Of a DNA stretch of 64,000 nucleotides, positions 52,441 to 62,156 are shown one piece after another (position 1 is the first letter of the stretch; the number at the start of each line of letters is the position of its first letter). Position numbers and translations under genes: made by a program. The DNA is from Ariolimax columbianus. Its lineage: Eukaryota; Mollusca; Gastropoda; Stylommatophora; Arionidae. The notes below the pieces were generated by a model. That model saw nothing but the letters and a program-made list of their open reading frames with translations. It made no database searches and was not told the origin of the DNA. The DNA is taken from positions 32,085,453 through 32,149,452 of the forward strand of contig JAVGWX010000007.1 of assembly GCA_036924085.1 (NCBI GenBank), read 5' to 3'.

Positions 52441-52695
52441 AATTTTAGCTGTAATCAAGCAGCTGTTGACAGCCCAATGTCTCCTGGAGAAAAGCACACG
52501 TTTTCCTTAGTTGTTTGGATGATGTGTAGAACTCTGTGATGCAATGGGAAAAAACGGTTTTGCTGGTTGGTTAGCACAGGACGCAGAGTCAGAAAGTGAT
52601 CTGGTGTGGACATAATATTCAATATGGTTCACGCAGTGAGTCTGTTGTCTCCACTTATGGCAGGAAAGATAAGAAGGAAAACCACCGTGCGACAT
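52441..52695. other. Unassigned, no gene seen
   Basis: Nothing recognised. Confidence 0.35.
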
Positions 52696-52696
52696 G

Positions 52697-52985
52697 TTGT
52701 TGTTGTTGTGATTGATTGCTCACAATGAGTAGAATTACTCTTTTGTGCGTCCTAAAAAAGACGTTAAATGCCGGGTTGGAGTAGATTTCCTCACATCCCG
52801 AGCGTGCTGATGAAGGTGGACCAGGGTCCTGCAGGCGGTTCTGCTATGCGTGGCTGCGTGTCTCTCAGTGCAACGGGGATCACGTCGTTCCCTCACTTTG
52901 TTAGCCAGACTGCGTTGAATACAGCCCGTTTCCAGAAAAGGGATACCAGGAAGCCAAGGTGAGGTTCTTGAGCTGTATGTTTTGC
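52697..52985 (-). mobile_element. Repeat D (minus), parent of the 37-bp array
   Basis: TTGTTGTTGTTGTGATTG tail, CTCACAATGAGTAGAATTAC, GAGCGTGCTGATGAAGGTGG, TTAGCCAGACTGCG, GTTTCCAGAAAAGGG, GTGAGGTTCTTGAGCTG. Its next segment is tandemly multiplied downstream. Confidence 0.75.
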
Positions 52986-53395
52986 CTGGTCCTAACATGT
53001 TTAATCAGTATGTTTTGTCTGGTCCTGACTGACATGGTTGATCAGTATATTTTACCAGGTCCTGACTAACACATTTCTGATCAGTATATTTTGCCTGGTC
53101 TCCACTAACATGTCTGAACAGTATATTTTGTCTGGTTCTGACTAACTTGTCTGATCAGTATATTTTGCCTGGTCCGGACTAACGTATCTGAACAGTATAT
53201 TTTGCCTGGTTCTGATTAATATATCTGAACAGTATATTTTGCCTGGTCCTACAATATCTGAACAGTACATTTCGCCTGGTCCTGACTAACATGTCTGATC
53301 AGTATATTTTGCCTGGTCCCGACTATCATGTCTGAACAGTATATTTTGCCCGGTCCTGACTAACAAATTTCAACAGTATATTTCGCCTGACCAGT
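52973..53395. repeat. 37-bp tandem array, about 11 units, derived from repeat D
   Basis: The unit CTGATCAGTATATTTTGCC + TGGTCCTGACTAACATGT is the reverse complement of the single GATCAGACATGTTAGTCAGG...CAAAATATACTG segment of normal D copies (for example 1303-1343). Units vary at a few positions (GATCAG versus GAACAG). Confidence 0.9.
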
Positions 53396-53499
53396 CTTCT
53401 TAGTCTTCTATCCCAACCCGCTATACAAAAGCATATGGAAAGACGGCGCAATGACGAAGCTATCCTTACTGAGCTTATATAACTAATTGCTTTCGTCAG

Positions 53500-53668
53500 C
53501 TAACAAGAGCTGTGCAAATTCATTGTCCGCCTGTAAGTGACGGTCCTGGAACCAGGCTTTATCCGTGCATCCTGAATGAGATCACAGGGACCGAGCGATA
53601 AGATAACTTGTTCCGGAAATGTGTCGAGCTGAAACTGAAGGTGTCTGGTCGAAGAACGCAGATTTAAC
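53500..53668 (+). mobile_element. Repeat F, diverged
   Basis: CGTCAGCTAACAAGAGCTG, ACGGTCCTGGAACCAGGC, CCGTGCATCCTGAATG, GTGTCTGGTCGAAGAACGC. Confidence 0.5.
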
Positions 53669-53669
53669 G

Positions 53670-53904
53670 AGAATGGGTCGCCGGGGTCTTTGTGTTTGCC
53701 AAAGACTAGAATAGTTAAACTGCTCCACAGAGAGCATGTAAGAAGAGGCGACTAACTATGTGTGACATGGCATAACACCGGCCTTGATAAGGTGGTTTGT
53801 TAAGAGGATCACGGATGACGTCTAACAGGCATCGGGCCTACTTTGCTCTAGTGTTTGAATCTATTAAGAGGGACTCGCACACCGGTTAACCACCCTCCTA
53901 GAAA
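53670..53904 (+). mobile_element. Repeat E
   Basis: CGCCGGGGTCTTTGTGTTTG, CCACAGAGAGCATGTAAGAAG, GTGACATGGCATAACACC, GTTTGAATCTATTAAGAGGG, CGGTTAACCACCCTCC. Confidence 0.65.
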
Positions 53905-54275
53905 CTGATTGTATACAGACTCTGCAAAAAAGGCAAAGGCCGCCGTCCATCGTAGACGATGATGGCATAATTAATTTTGCTAGCGCTATTTTTAGTAAAG
54001 ATTAACTGGGCTACTTGTTATCCTCACTCTCTCGTCTCGAGCCGCCCGACCCCAGTGGCAAGACAAGGACAAGACGACTAGGGGGAGACTACGAGATGCA
54101 GGGGACTCCGCATTAAGCACCCGTGAAAAAGACTGCGGAGTTCGGATTCGAACCCATACCACCTAGTCACGCGGCCGACGGCTTAACCACTTCGCGTCGG
54201 AATCCCACAGACTCTGCAGAATCACAGACTCTGCATAGTCTTTTAAACCGGTGTAAAGACGTATAGTTAAATCGC
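53905..54275 (+). pseudogene. CR1-like LINE 3' UTR, split by SINE7
   Basis: AACTGATTGTATACAGACTC at 53905-53922 and CTGCATAGTCTTTTAAACCGG at 54228 onward are the two halves of the CR1 3' UTR phrase seen intact at 15245-15285. The right part contains an extra ACAGACTCTGCA copy. Confidence 0.7.
53927..54206 (-). mobile_element. SINE7, full-length (280 bp) tRNA-derived SINE with 12-bp target-site duplication
   Basis: ACAGACTCTGCA at 53915-53926 and 54207-54218 flanks it. On the minus strand it opens with ATTCCGACGCGAAGTGGTTAAG (A-box region), CGGCCGCGTGACTAGG, and ATGGGTTCGAATCCGAACTC (B-box). The body has CACTGGGGTCGGGCGGCTC, and it ends CGTCTACGATGGACGG, CCTTTGCCTTTTTT. No other copy is seen in this window. 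Confidence 0.85.
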
Positions 54276-54339
54276 AGCCTCGCTGCAATCCACACCACTG
54301 CGCAGCATCTTAACATTTTCAGGACGAATAACGGAGACA

Positions 54340-54612
54340 TTTAATATTTTTTGGGTTTTTGTTTTGTTTATTTTGCGTTTGCCTTTATTTATCTATTCCC
54401 CAAAGCGATGTGCGTTGCACTGTTGTTTTTATTTTGCGCCTGTCGGCCCAATGCAACCAACTTCAGCATGCATTTCATGTAAGGGTCTACTTCCTCCTGC
54501 ATTTTCTAAGGGTTTGCTTCCCCGGGGTAACGGCCGGTGCTGTGATGGGGATCGAACCCAACACCTTTGGTTGTGAGCCGTGCCACTTAACCACTAGCCC
54601 ACGCCGTCCCCG
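54340..54612 (-). mobile_element. SINE1 (minus), near full length
   Basis: Minus strand: GGGGACGGCGTGGGCTAGTG, GTTAAGTGGCACGGCTC, GGGTTCGATCCCCATCAC, GGCCGTTACCCCGGGGAAG, GGAAGTAGACCCTTACATG, GCATGCTGAAGTTGGTTGC, GGGCCGACAGGCGCAAAAT. Best-preserved SINE1 here. Confidence 0.8.
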
Positions 54613-55334
54613 ACATTGAATATAATACTGATGACTAGTGAACATACGTCGTTACTAACACTTCATCCGCGACAGCAGTGTTTTTTATCTACGTTTACCG
54701 GAAACTAGAACAATAGAAGGGTATAAATCACGCCGCTTGATAAGATACATTACAGTCATTCTATAAATATTTATAGTCAGAAAGAAGCGGCAGATGTTTA
54801 ACAATAGGTATGCGTTATTCATTATCTATGCTGTTTCTGTGTCTATTCGACGAATCTAGAAGTGTTTCTCAAATCATGGACCTACGTGTTAAAGATGGGG
54901 GCGACAGCAGTCCAGCAGGGAGTCTGAAGGCCCTTTTTTTCGTTGAAATCATGTCTTTCTGGATTCTACTAGCGAAGGTACGCACTTCCAACCGTAGAAC
55001 GTTATCTTCTAGGTCATTTCAGGACCAATTGGCCAGTGCATGGATTGGTTGGTGTTGCTATTTGTAATGTGCTGTTTGTGTTTCACTAAAGCAGTTTTGT
55101 GGCACAACAGTTTTGTCAATGCGTTCTGAACGTGGTGACGTGGTCATATCGAGAAAAAGTCACGACATTCTCAGTCAAACTGAACATGAAGTATGTCCAT
55201 CTATTCTATTCTAATCTATGTCAAGCTATTTCTATTGAACATAATCGTCAAGGCATTTTCTGATTTAAAATCTAGAATCTAAATTATTGTCTTAGTCTTA
55301 GTTTTAGTCAACCTGTAATTCTTCAGAGGCAGAT
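54613..55334. other. Unassigned, no gene seen
   Basis: An 85-aa plus frame (54810-55067, MRYSLSMLFLCLFDESRSVS...) has a mildly hydrophobic start but no domain. I do not call it. Confidence 0.35.
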
Positions 55335-55690
55335 GCCACATCAGCGGGTCTCAGCTCTGACACGAGCTGAATGTAGCCTGGATTTCCTACTCAGTAGGCT
55401 AGGCTCGAGAAGCTTATTACTCTGCTGTTTTGGGACAAGTACCGCGTAGGGTGGTTAACAGATGTGCGAGTCCATTTTAATAGACTCAAATAGTAGATCA
55501 ATGTTAACCCCCAGCCTACTAGGTACGATCTATGCTGCTCCTAACAAACCACATAACCTTGAGCGGTGTTATGGCATCTCACACAGTTAGTCGAATCTTT
55601 CGGAATGCTCTCTGTGGGTCAGTGGTATCATTCGTTTCCTTGTCACACACAAAGACCCCGGTGGACCACTCGCGTATTAAATTATTGTAC
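55335..55690 (-). mobile_element. Repeat E (minus)
   Basis: CAGTAGGCTAGGCTCGAGAAG, GGGTGGTTAACAGATGTGCG, AGTCCATTTTAATAGACTC, CCACATAACCTTGAGCGG, CTCTCTGTGGGTCAGTGG, CACACAAAGACCCCGGTGG. Close to full length. Confidence 0.65.
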
Positions 55691-55974
55691 GAAAGATTAT
55701 CACTGTTTTGTGTTATACGCCCTTGAATTTATCCGCAACGCTTGTGAAGCATTCTTTATCTTGTGATATGTGAAACGCAGCCTGTTTTTACCATGTGTCC
55801 TGTCTACTCTTCACTTCCCTGCTATTTTAGCAGTGTCGTTTGTTAGTCGCCGTCCGTATTTTGTTCTGTGGTGTATAGAATATCCATTTTTGTTTGTCCA
55901 ATGATGGTTTTTTATGTGTTTTTGCATAGATTCAATGTTCTTATTTGTGTACCGTTTGAACTGTACATTTCTCG

Positions 55975-56315
55975 TTGTCTTGACTTCGTTCGTTCTCATT
56001 ATCCCACTATTAAGTTCTGAAAAGCTCGTAAGGAGCAGAATGGAGTCCAGATCACGGAATGCGTTGTGTCGGAAATGAAAGCTTGACTGTAATATTTGCA
56101 CCGTTCGGTCCGACACATCCGACTTGAGCAATCATTTTGTTTGAACTGGGTTAACCTTTCCTCTTTGATCCCTTCTCCTGAGCCAGTATATTATGTTGCA
56201 GCCTGTTATCTAACTCCACGGTGTGGAGGTATATAAGGGTCTTTGCAGCGCTGGTTCACTGACCTAGTCGCTAGCAGTCAGCTATGCGTCGAAGACCGCT
56301 GCTGCTCATTTGCTC
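55975..56315 (-). mobile_element. Repeat G (minus), near full length
   Basis: CTTGACTTCGTTCGTTCTC, GCGTTGTGTCGGAAATGAAAG, GGTCCGACACATCCGACTTG, GCAGCCTGTTATCTAACTCC, CTAGCAGTCAGCTATGCG. The tail is a GTCAAGAC variant, not GAA. Confidence 0.75.
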
Positions 56316-57074
56316 GGTCATTTATGTTTGCCAACTGATGCTATTTTAATGTTTTATTGCATATAACTAGTGTTCCTAGTTATACAGCTTTTGTCATGTC
56401 CACTTCTGTTTGTTAGACGATGTTTTTTATGTGCTATGTAACATACCCTGTGTCGTTTGTCATGTACTTTGTTGTTGCTCACCTCTCCGTGTCAATTGTT
56501 ATTTGTCATGTAAACTTTGGATGCCACTTTTTGTGTATGTGTTATGTGGATTCCGACTATTTTTTGCCAAGTTGTCACTGTTATTTGTCTTGTGCATCTT
56601 GTTCTGTCCTTCTGTAGTTTGTATCCTGGTCTGTGCACTTTGTCATGAGCCCATCGTCTCAGTCACGCTTCAAGATTTAAATGTCGTTGTTGTTGTATTT
56701 ATCGATCCAGCAGCAACCGGGCTCTCGCTGTTTGGCTCAATACCATGTAATGGAATTAATATGTGCTTATCAGTTGTTGTCTAGTCCCATACAAAGTGTT
56801 CTGTTGATCTGTTTCAGATGATAAGGATTTTCCTAACATTGTTGGGAGCTGAGTACTCAAAAGTGGTGATGATCAACGGTTGCATATGGGTGTGTACACA
56901 GCTGGCACCAAGGAGTATGTTGTGGTTGGATTCTCTTCCCACATCATCCAATATGTTCCGTGGGTCACAAAATAATACTCGCCTAACACCTAACCTCCCT
57001 TACGCCGCATGGCGTGGCGGGATCTTGACTTGACTTTGTTTTATGTGACTTGGGTGGTGTCAAAGTCGCAAAAA
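56316..57074. other. T/G-rich unassigned sequence
   Basis: Words such as TTTGTCATGT recur loosely. The 124-aa frame (56410-56784) is Val/Cys/Leu-rich without a recognised domain. Confidence 0.35.
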
Positions 57075-57235
57075 TGGTAGGGGACTCGGTGGCCTTGAGG
57101 TAACATCTTCGTCTCGGGTGTAAGAAGTCGTGGGTTCGAATCACAGTGGAGACCGGCATTTTTTTCAAGTGGATCTTCTGGTAATATTCCCTTGATCTTT
57201 GGGTAACGAGATCGGACTCCCGTGCACAGTGTCAA
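57075..57235 (+). mobile_element. SINE4, tRNA-derived SINE
   Basis: GGGGACTCGGTGGCCTTGAGG (A-box), CGTGGGTTCGAATCACAG (B-box), GGAGACCGGCATTTTTTTC, GATCTTTGGGTAACGAGATC, ACTCCCGTGCACAG. Matches 41885-42035 in opposite orientation. Confidence 0.75.
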
Positions 57236-57344
57236 GACGTTAAAAATCCATTGACAATTATAAATTGAAATGAGAAGGCTTAACGGCCGTTACCCGGACT
57301 AAATTCAAAATTATACCTAAAAAGCTACCCAATAAATATGTCCT

Positions 57345-57425
57345 CAAGTGGTTTGTTAAGAGCAGCTGTAGATGACGCCTAACTTACTGCTGGTCTTAGC
57401 TTTTATAGTTTGATTATATCAAGGG
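57345..57425 (+). mobile_element. Repeat E, internal fragment
   Basis: CTCAAGTGGTTTGTTAAGAGC, GATGACGCCTAACTTACTGC. Confidence 0.45.
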
Positions 57426-57439
57426 GGCACAACATGAAA

Positions 57440-57930
57440 ACACAGAGAGAAAAGAAGACGGTCAATCCTTTCCAAAAGGATAAGAGGTGGGCTAATTAAA
57501 AGTGATAATCATGAAATGCTATGTACGTTCAGTTTCATTGTATATGATAGAAACCCGACCCTGACAAATACAATGTACATGAGTACTGAAGCTTTTGCAA
57601 TGTGGATCTTCAGAAGACTGACAAGTTTCTTGGAAAGATGGGAAAACAAATAGCGGGTTCTTGGAACATCTCAAGGTAAAGAAGACGTTTATGAAGGAAA
57701 TCAAAAGTAGAAAAAGCAAAATAGTCTGGTCATGAGAGTCTACTAAAGGATATATTGGGAGGAAGAATGGAGCGCAAGAGAACCAGAGTGCGCAAGAAGT
57801 ACAGATGGACAGACACCATCAAGATAGGTATGGAAATAGTCTGAATGAGTGTACCAACCAGACAAGGTGAAAATAGACAGGTGAGGACCCATTACTGTCA
57901 AACTCTGATCAAAGACGTCACATGATGATA
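57440..57930 (+). pseudogene. RTE-like RT C-terminus, heavily mutated
   Basis: Pieces in shifting frames: TEAFAMWIFRRLTSFLERWE; KSRKSKIVWS; GYIGRKNGAQENQSAQ; then GACGTCACATGATGATAATG at the 3' end. The order fits the CEMWxxRRM...GKxxGRR...MMMM ending of an RTE-group element with an ATG-type tail. Confidence 0.55.
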
Positions 57931-57939
57931 ATGATCCTT

Positions 57940-58138
57940 CTTCTTTTCCAGCTTTCGTCCTGTAAAGGACGTTGTGATGTAGGTTACAACGAGGCTGTGA
58001 CATCTGCTCCTTTCGGCACGACACATCCAATTTCAGTTGGCTTTTTGAGTAGCGGGTCTGCCTTCCTACTGCGATTCCTATCCCTAGGCCAGACTGCACT
58101 ATTGACTTGTGCAGCGTGTTTCCTGAACCGCCGGTCGA
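57940..58138 (-). mobile_element. Repeat F (minus)
   Basis: CTTTCGTCCTGTAAAGGACG, TTTCGGCACGACACATCC, AATTTCAGTTGGCTTTTTGAG, TAGGCCAGACTGCAC. Confidence 0.6.
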
Positions 58139-58630
58139 GACGAAATAGTGAGTTGCTATTACTGAGACGAAATAGGGAGTTGTTATTACTGAGACAAAAT
58201 AGGGAGTTGTTATTATTGAGACGAAATAGGGAGTTGTTATTACTGAGACGAAATAGGGAGTTGTTATTACTGAGACGAAATAGGGAGTTGTTATTACTGA
58301 GACGAAACAGGGAGTTGTTATTACTGAGACGAAATAGGGAGTTGTTATTACTGAGACGAAATCGGGAGTTGTTATTACTGAGACGAAATAGGGAGTTGTT
58401 ATTACTGAGACGAAATGGGGAGTTGTTATTACTGAGAAGAAATAGTGAGTTGTTATTACTGAGAAGAAATAGTGAGTTGTTATTACTGAGACAAAATAGG
58501 GAGGTGTTTTTACTGAGACAAAATAGGGAGGTGTTATTACTGAGACGAAATAGGGAGGTGTTATTACTTAGATGAAATAGGGAGGTGTTATTACTGAGGC
58601 AAAATAGGGAGGTGTTATTATTGAGACAAA
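58139..58630. repeat. 27-bp minisatellite, about 18 units
   Basis: The unit joins GAGACGAAATAGGGAG and TTGTTATTACT. Later units shift to GGAGGTGTTATTACT. Since 27 is a multiple of 3, the plus strand stays open (RRNRELLLL repeated) within the 217-aa frame 57922-58575. A repeat artefact, not a gene. Confidence 0.95.
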
Positions 58631-58719
58631 AGGCGCTGCAGTGTATTTTGCTTCGTCGGTGTGTCCGACTCCAGCAGTATTTTGAAGAGTTAGTAAATTA
58701 TCTTTCTCATTATGCCGTT

Positions 58720-59030
58720 GGACGTCCTGGGGAGCTTAAATAGTCTGTCCTGTGGCAAGTGCGTTGCCTCGGCCACTGTGTGCAAGTGTCGTTGCCCAAT
58801 CACTATATCGTATATTCACCTATCTTGCAACCAGCCTCTTGTCATGTAGCCAAACCTGCTAGAGTCACCAGTGGAGGTTGATGAAGATGAAGATGCATTC
58901 TCATGAGATGTCCGAATCATCGTATGTTGTTTCTGCTATGTACTCTACATGGTTCATAGTGCCGACCGTACATTGATTGTCTTCGTCTTGCATTCTGTCT
59001 GTCCTGTTAACACCGATTATCTTCCTCAAA
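58720..59030 (-). pseudogene. RT C-terminal fragment, relative of 22440-22780
   Basis: Minus strand: CRVHSRNNIR, a stop, FGHLMRMHLHLHQPPL, VTLAGLATQEAGCKIGEYTI. Same landmarks as the 22.5-kb copy, more decayed. Confidence 0.6.
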
Positions 59031-59639
59031 CTCTGCATTTCCGACATTGAATATATGCGTGCGTGTGTTGTATACTATGACACCAATCACTTCGCTTCCT
59101 AGAATCCCCCATAGTTTGATAACGGGATTCAAACTCGTGTTCTTCGAACCTGAAATCCAGTACGATATCTGCATCCCCACTCACTTCCCTTAATCGAGTT
59201 ACTGATGCCAAACTTAACTGTTTTAAACCCAATTAAACGCAGCATGATTGACTTGTACATTCTAAAATACGATTAAACGAAAGATAACTTGAAAAAAGAT
59301 CACACGATTTTATGATCCATTGTTTCAACAGAAACGCTGTCAGCGTTGCCGAATATTGCCGCAGGGTTGTGTCTCTTTGATGGATTACCTCCCCGGAAGC
59401 AGCCGGTTCTAAAATACGTTGAAACACCATCAGAAGTAAATACTTGTACGGTCGTGAAGTGTGTTTGAAAACCGTAAACTGGTTTATGTTGATTTACGTT
59501 GGTCTTGTATGTACTGTTGTGTGCATGCCGGCGTTAAACCAGAGATGAAAATATACGTTCATGAGTCTGTGAATAACACAATGTGATACGAAGAAAGTTG
59601 TCATCAGTACGAGAAACATAACTTCTAGTAAATTCAGAG
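59031..59639. other. Unassigned, no gene seen
   Basis: Nothing recognised. Confidence 0.35.
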
Positions 59640-60060
59640 TGAAAACTTACTTACTTACTCCCTCCTCTTCTACCGTGTGGTATAGATGTTTTCCAGAGAT
59701 AACTGCTCCACTCCTATCTACAGGGGTTGGTCTTCGAGATTGCTACGTATTGTCTGTTACGAATCTTGTCCCTTTTCGTCACCTGAAACTCATTTCTGAA
59801 GTTTGTAATTGCCTTTCTTGGGTTGTGGTCATTGCCCATGACTCACATCCGTATGTCTGAACAGGCACATAGGTCGAGTGGTATACATCCATCTTTGATT
59901 TCTTTGTAATTTTTATTTTGCTGAGGAACCATTTGTCTATTGCATAAAACAGTCTACCAGCTACAGCACTTCGTGCAGTAAACTTTTCTTTGATTCCTAC
60001 CCTGCTGTCTATTACCACTCCTAGATATTTGAAGTGGCTGACATACTCGTGTTCCCAGTG
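59640..60060 (-). pseudogene. RT C-terminal fragment (TYGCESW type)
   Basis: Minus strand 59779-60018: RVGIKEKFTARSAVAGRLFY, AIDKWFLSKIKITKKSKMDV, YHSTYVPVQTYGCESWAMTT, ERQLQTSEMSFR, then a shifted continuation. TYGCESW is the conserved block after the RT palm in RTE-like elements. A different lineage from LINE A. Confidence 0.7.
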
Positions 60061-60119
60061 TTATTTGATGTCTCTTCCCATCTCTGGGACACTATGGTTT
60101 TTGTTTTGAAGTGAAAGCT

Positions 60120-60960
60120 AAGGCGTTAACAAAAACAGAAGTCATTATGGAATGTGACAATCTTCTTCTGCCTTTTGCCTACTGCTTTCGCTATGAGGCG
60201 TCACAGAGAGGCAGGATGCGTAGATCTGAAGTTTGAAGGTCTGTGCTGCCGTTAGTAGTAACTTAGTGAGAGTTGCAGAGACACTCTCGATCCACCGATG
60301 TTGTGATCAGTCTCTAGCTTGTCGGTTAGAGAACTGTATATTGCATGTTCTCATAGCAGGATGGTTATACTGCATTCTGACTAAGAGACCAAACCACTTG
60401 ATTTGTTGAATGTAGGCACTAACTGGGTTTGTCTCCACTATCTGCCTCATTGCGGTGTTGAAGATTTGATCACAGATTGTCTTTCCGGCTGCAATTCTCA
60501 CAAAGCGCATCGCACAGCGTTGTATCGTATTCTTGTGCGTGTCTTGTAAGGACCAGGATTGACATTGACAACACAATGTAGGAATAAACAATGCAAGTAT
60601 CAGCCTTAGTTGACAGTAGCACTGCAGAGTTTTTACCATCTGTGCATATTGATAGGGAACACGGTTCGCCTTCTTAAAACTATGTCCGCTCTCTCTGTCC
60701 ACTCTGCCATGATCAGTGAGCATACAAGGGCTACCAGGTATTTGAACTCCGTACTTGTCGATACTTATATCACTGACGGGTAAACTTATATGCACGTGTT
60801 CACGGTTTATCAACAGATTCTATATCGTGTCTGTGTTGATCTTTATGTTATATTTGTTACAAGAAAAATTGAGATAGGATAAATGGTGATATAGGTTAAC
60901 TCTATTTTGGTAAATGATGACTTGTCATCAGCAAACAGCAATTTATTTAGGGCGTCCTGG
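60120..60960 (-). pseudogene. RT fragment with FADD catalytic motif
   Basis: Minus strand: NKLLFADDKSSF at about 60940-60910 (catalytic FADD), then INREHVHISLPVSDISIDKY, LTDHGRVDRESGHSFKKANR, a loosely shifted connection, LFIPTLCCQCQSWSLQDTHK, RCAMRFVRIAAGKTICDQIF, QIKWFGLLVRMQYNHPAMRT, NRQARD and, past a stop, WIESVSATLTKLLLTAAQ. It ends with CAGAAGAAGATTGTC. The longest single RT fragment of this lineage here; one main stop separates the two parts. Confidence 0.75.
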
Positions 60961-61430
60961 TGCTGCAGTAATGAATGAATGTATGTTATTTAAAAAAAAA
61001 GGTTTACACATCCTTCAGTTAATTGACATCAAATGAAATTAAACACAACCAAATAAATCAAACGCAACCAAAATTAAGACAAGATAATAATTTTCTTGTA
61101 ACTTTAGTTTTCGGTACAAACGTTTTTTTTTTGTGTTTTGTTTTATTTTGAGATTGCATACATTAATATTATTTATAAATGTAAGTGTTATTTTTGTTTG
61201 ATGAATTGATCTATCGGCATTACAAAATATGTGTTGGTGTTAATCAATATTCATCTTTGAAATTGATTGACGTTCACCTGCTTTTTTTTACTCCGTCATC
61301 TTCAACGTGATTTCTGGTGGTCGGTGATTTTCCGACCCAGTGAACGCGTATGCCTGTTTTAATTCTACTTCGACGTTGCTGATCTCTTTGTCTATACAGG
61401 ACCCTTTTTTTTTTAAAAATAAGTTTTGTA
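60961..61430. other. AT-rich unassigned sequence
   Basis: Nothing recognised. Confidence 0.4.
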
Positions 61431-61441
61431 TGCTAGGTTTT

Positions 61442-61546
61442 CTTCTTCTTCTTCTGCGTACGCAGTCAGACAGTAACCATTATTTTTTCGAAAAAAGCGG
61501 CGGTCATCCTGAGGCTGTCGCCACTGCCATAGAGCTTGTCTTGCAG
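61442..61546 (-). mobile_element. LINE B, 105-bp 3' tip with 11-bp target-site duplication
   Basis: TGCTAGGTTTT at 61431-61441 and 61547-61557 encloses CTTCTTCTTCTTCTGCGTACG, CAGTCAGACAGTAACC and GGCGGTCATCCTGAGGCTG, i.e. only the last ~28 codons plus tail of LINE B. Extreme 5' truncation. Confidence 0.9.
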
Positions 61547-61559
61547 TGCTAGGTTTTGA

Positions 61560-62060
61560 ATAACCTGTACATTTTGTTTGAATAGCTGGTCGCATTAGTA
61601 TAGGAAGTTCACACCATTCCAGGTTTCTAAGTTAAAAATAATGTGGTTAAAAATAGCAGAAATATATTCCCACGCTAATAGAAAAAATTCATCATAGTTT
61701 GCAGAAAATAAAATATTAAAATCAAATATAAGGTTCGTCTTATTGTCTTTCTCGGAAACCGAAGAACAGTACAAAGAATAATAACAGCAGTTCATATTTT
61801 CATAAATATGAGCTAATGTAGAATATAGAAATTGAAAGGGAGTGATTGGCTAAGTAATGTACATTTGTGGGAAGAAGACAAGCACAAAATAACAAGAAGA
61901 AGACATGCCTGCTGTTGGATAGAGCCAATAGTAAAGAAGTGAATTGGTAGCATTAACAAGTAGTCTTAATCTTTTGTATCATCAGAGGAAGAGAAATAGA
62001 GCCAGGCCAAATAATACAGTGAGATCGAGAGGGATACACATAAAGGAAAGAAGAAACACA
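61560..62060. other. AT-rich unassigned sequence
   Basis: Nothing recognised. Confidence 0.4.
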
Positions 62061-62061
62061 C

Positions 62062-62112
<51 letters not shown>
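62062..62112. repeat. (GA)n microsatellite
   Basis: About 45 bp of uninterrupted GA. Confidence 0.95.
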
Positions 62113-62113
<1 letters not shown>

Positions 62114-62156
62114 AGTAAGAGAGGGGAGGAGGTAGCTGGAATGAGATGAACCAGGG

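Noticed and set aside
53927..54206. Functional tRNA gene
   Set aside because: Strong A and B boxes, but the tRNA-like head is followed by a long body and bounded by a target-site duplication, so it is a SINE. The same applies to 491, 6033, 44775 and 57075.
56410..56784. 124-aa Cys/Val-rich frame as a small secreted protein
   Set aside because: T/G-rich low-complexity sequence, no signal peptide layout or Cys spacing pattern I can recognise.
57922..58575. 217-aa frame with RRNRELLLL repeats
   Set aside because: Repeat F read into a 27-bp minisatellite.
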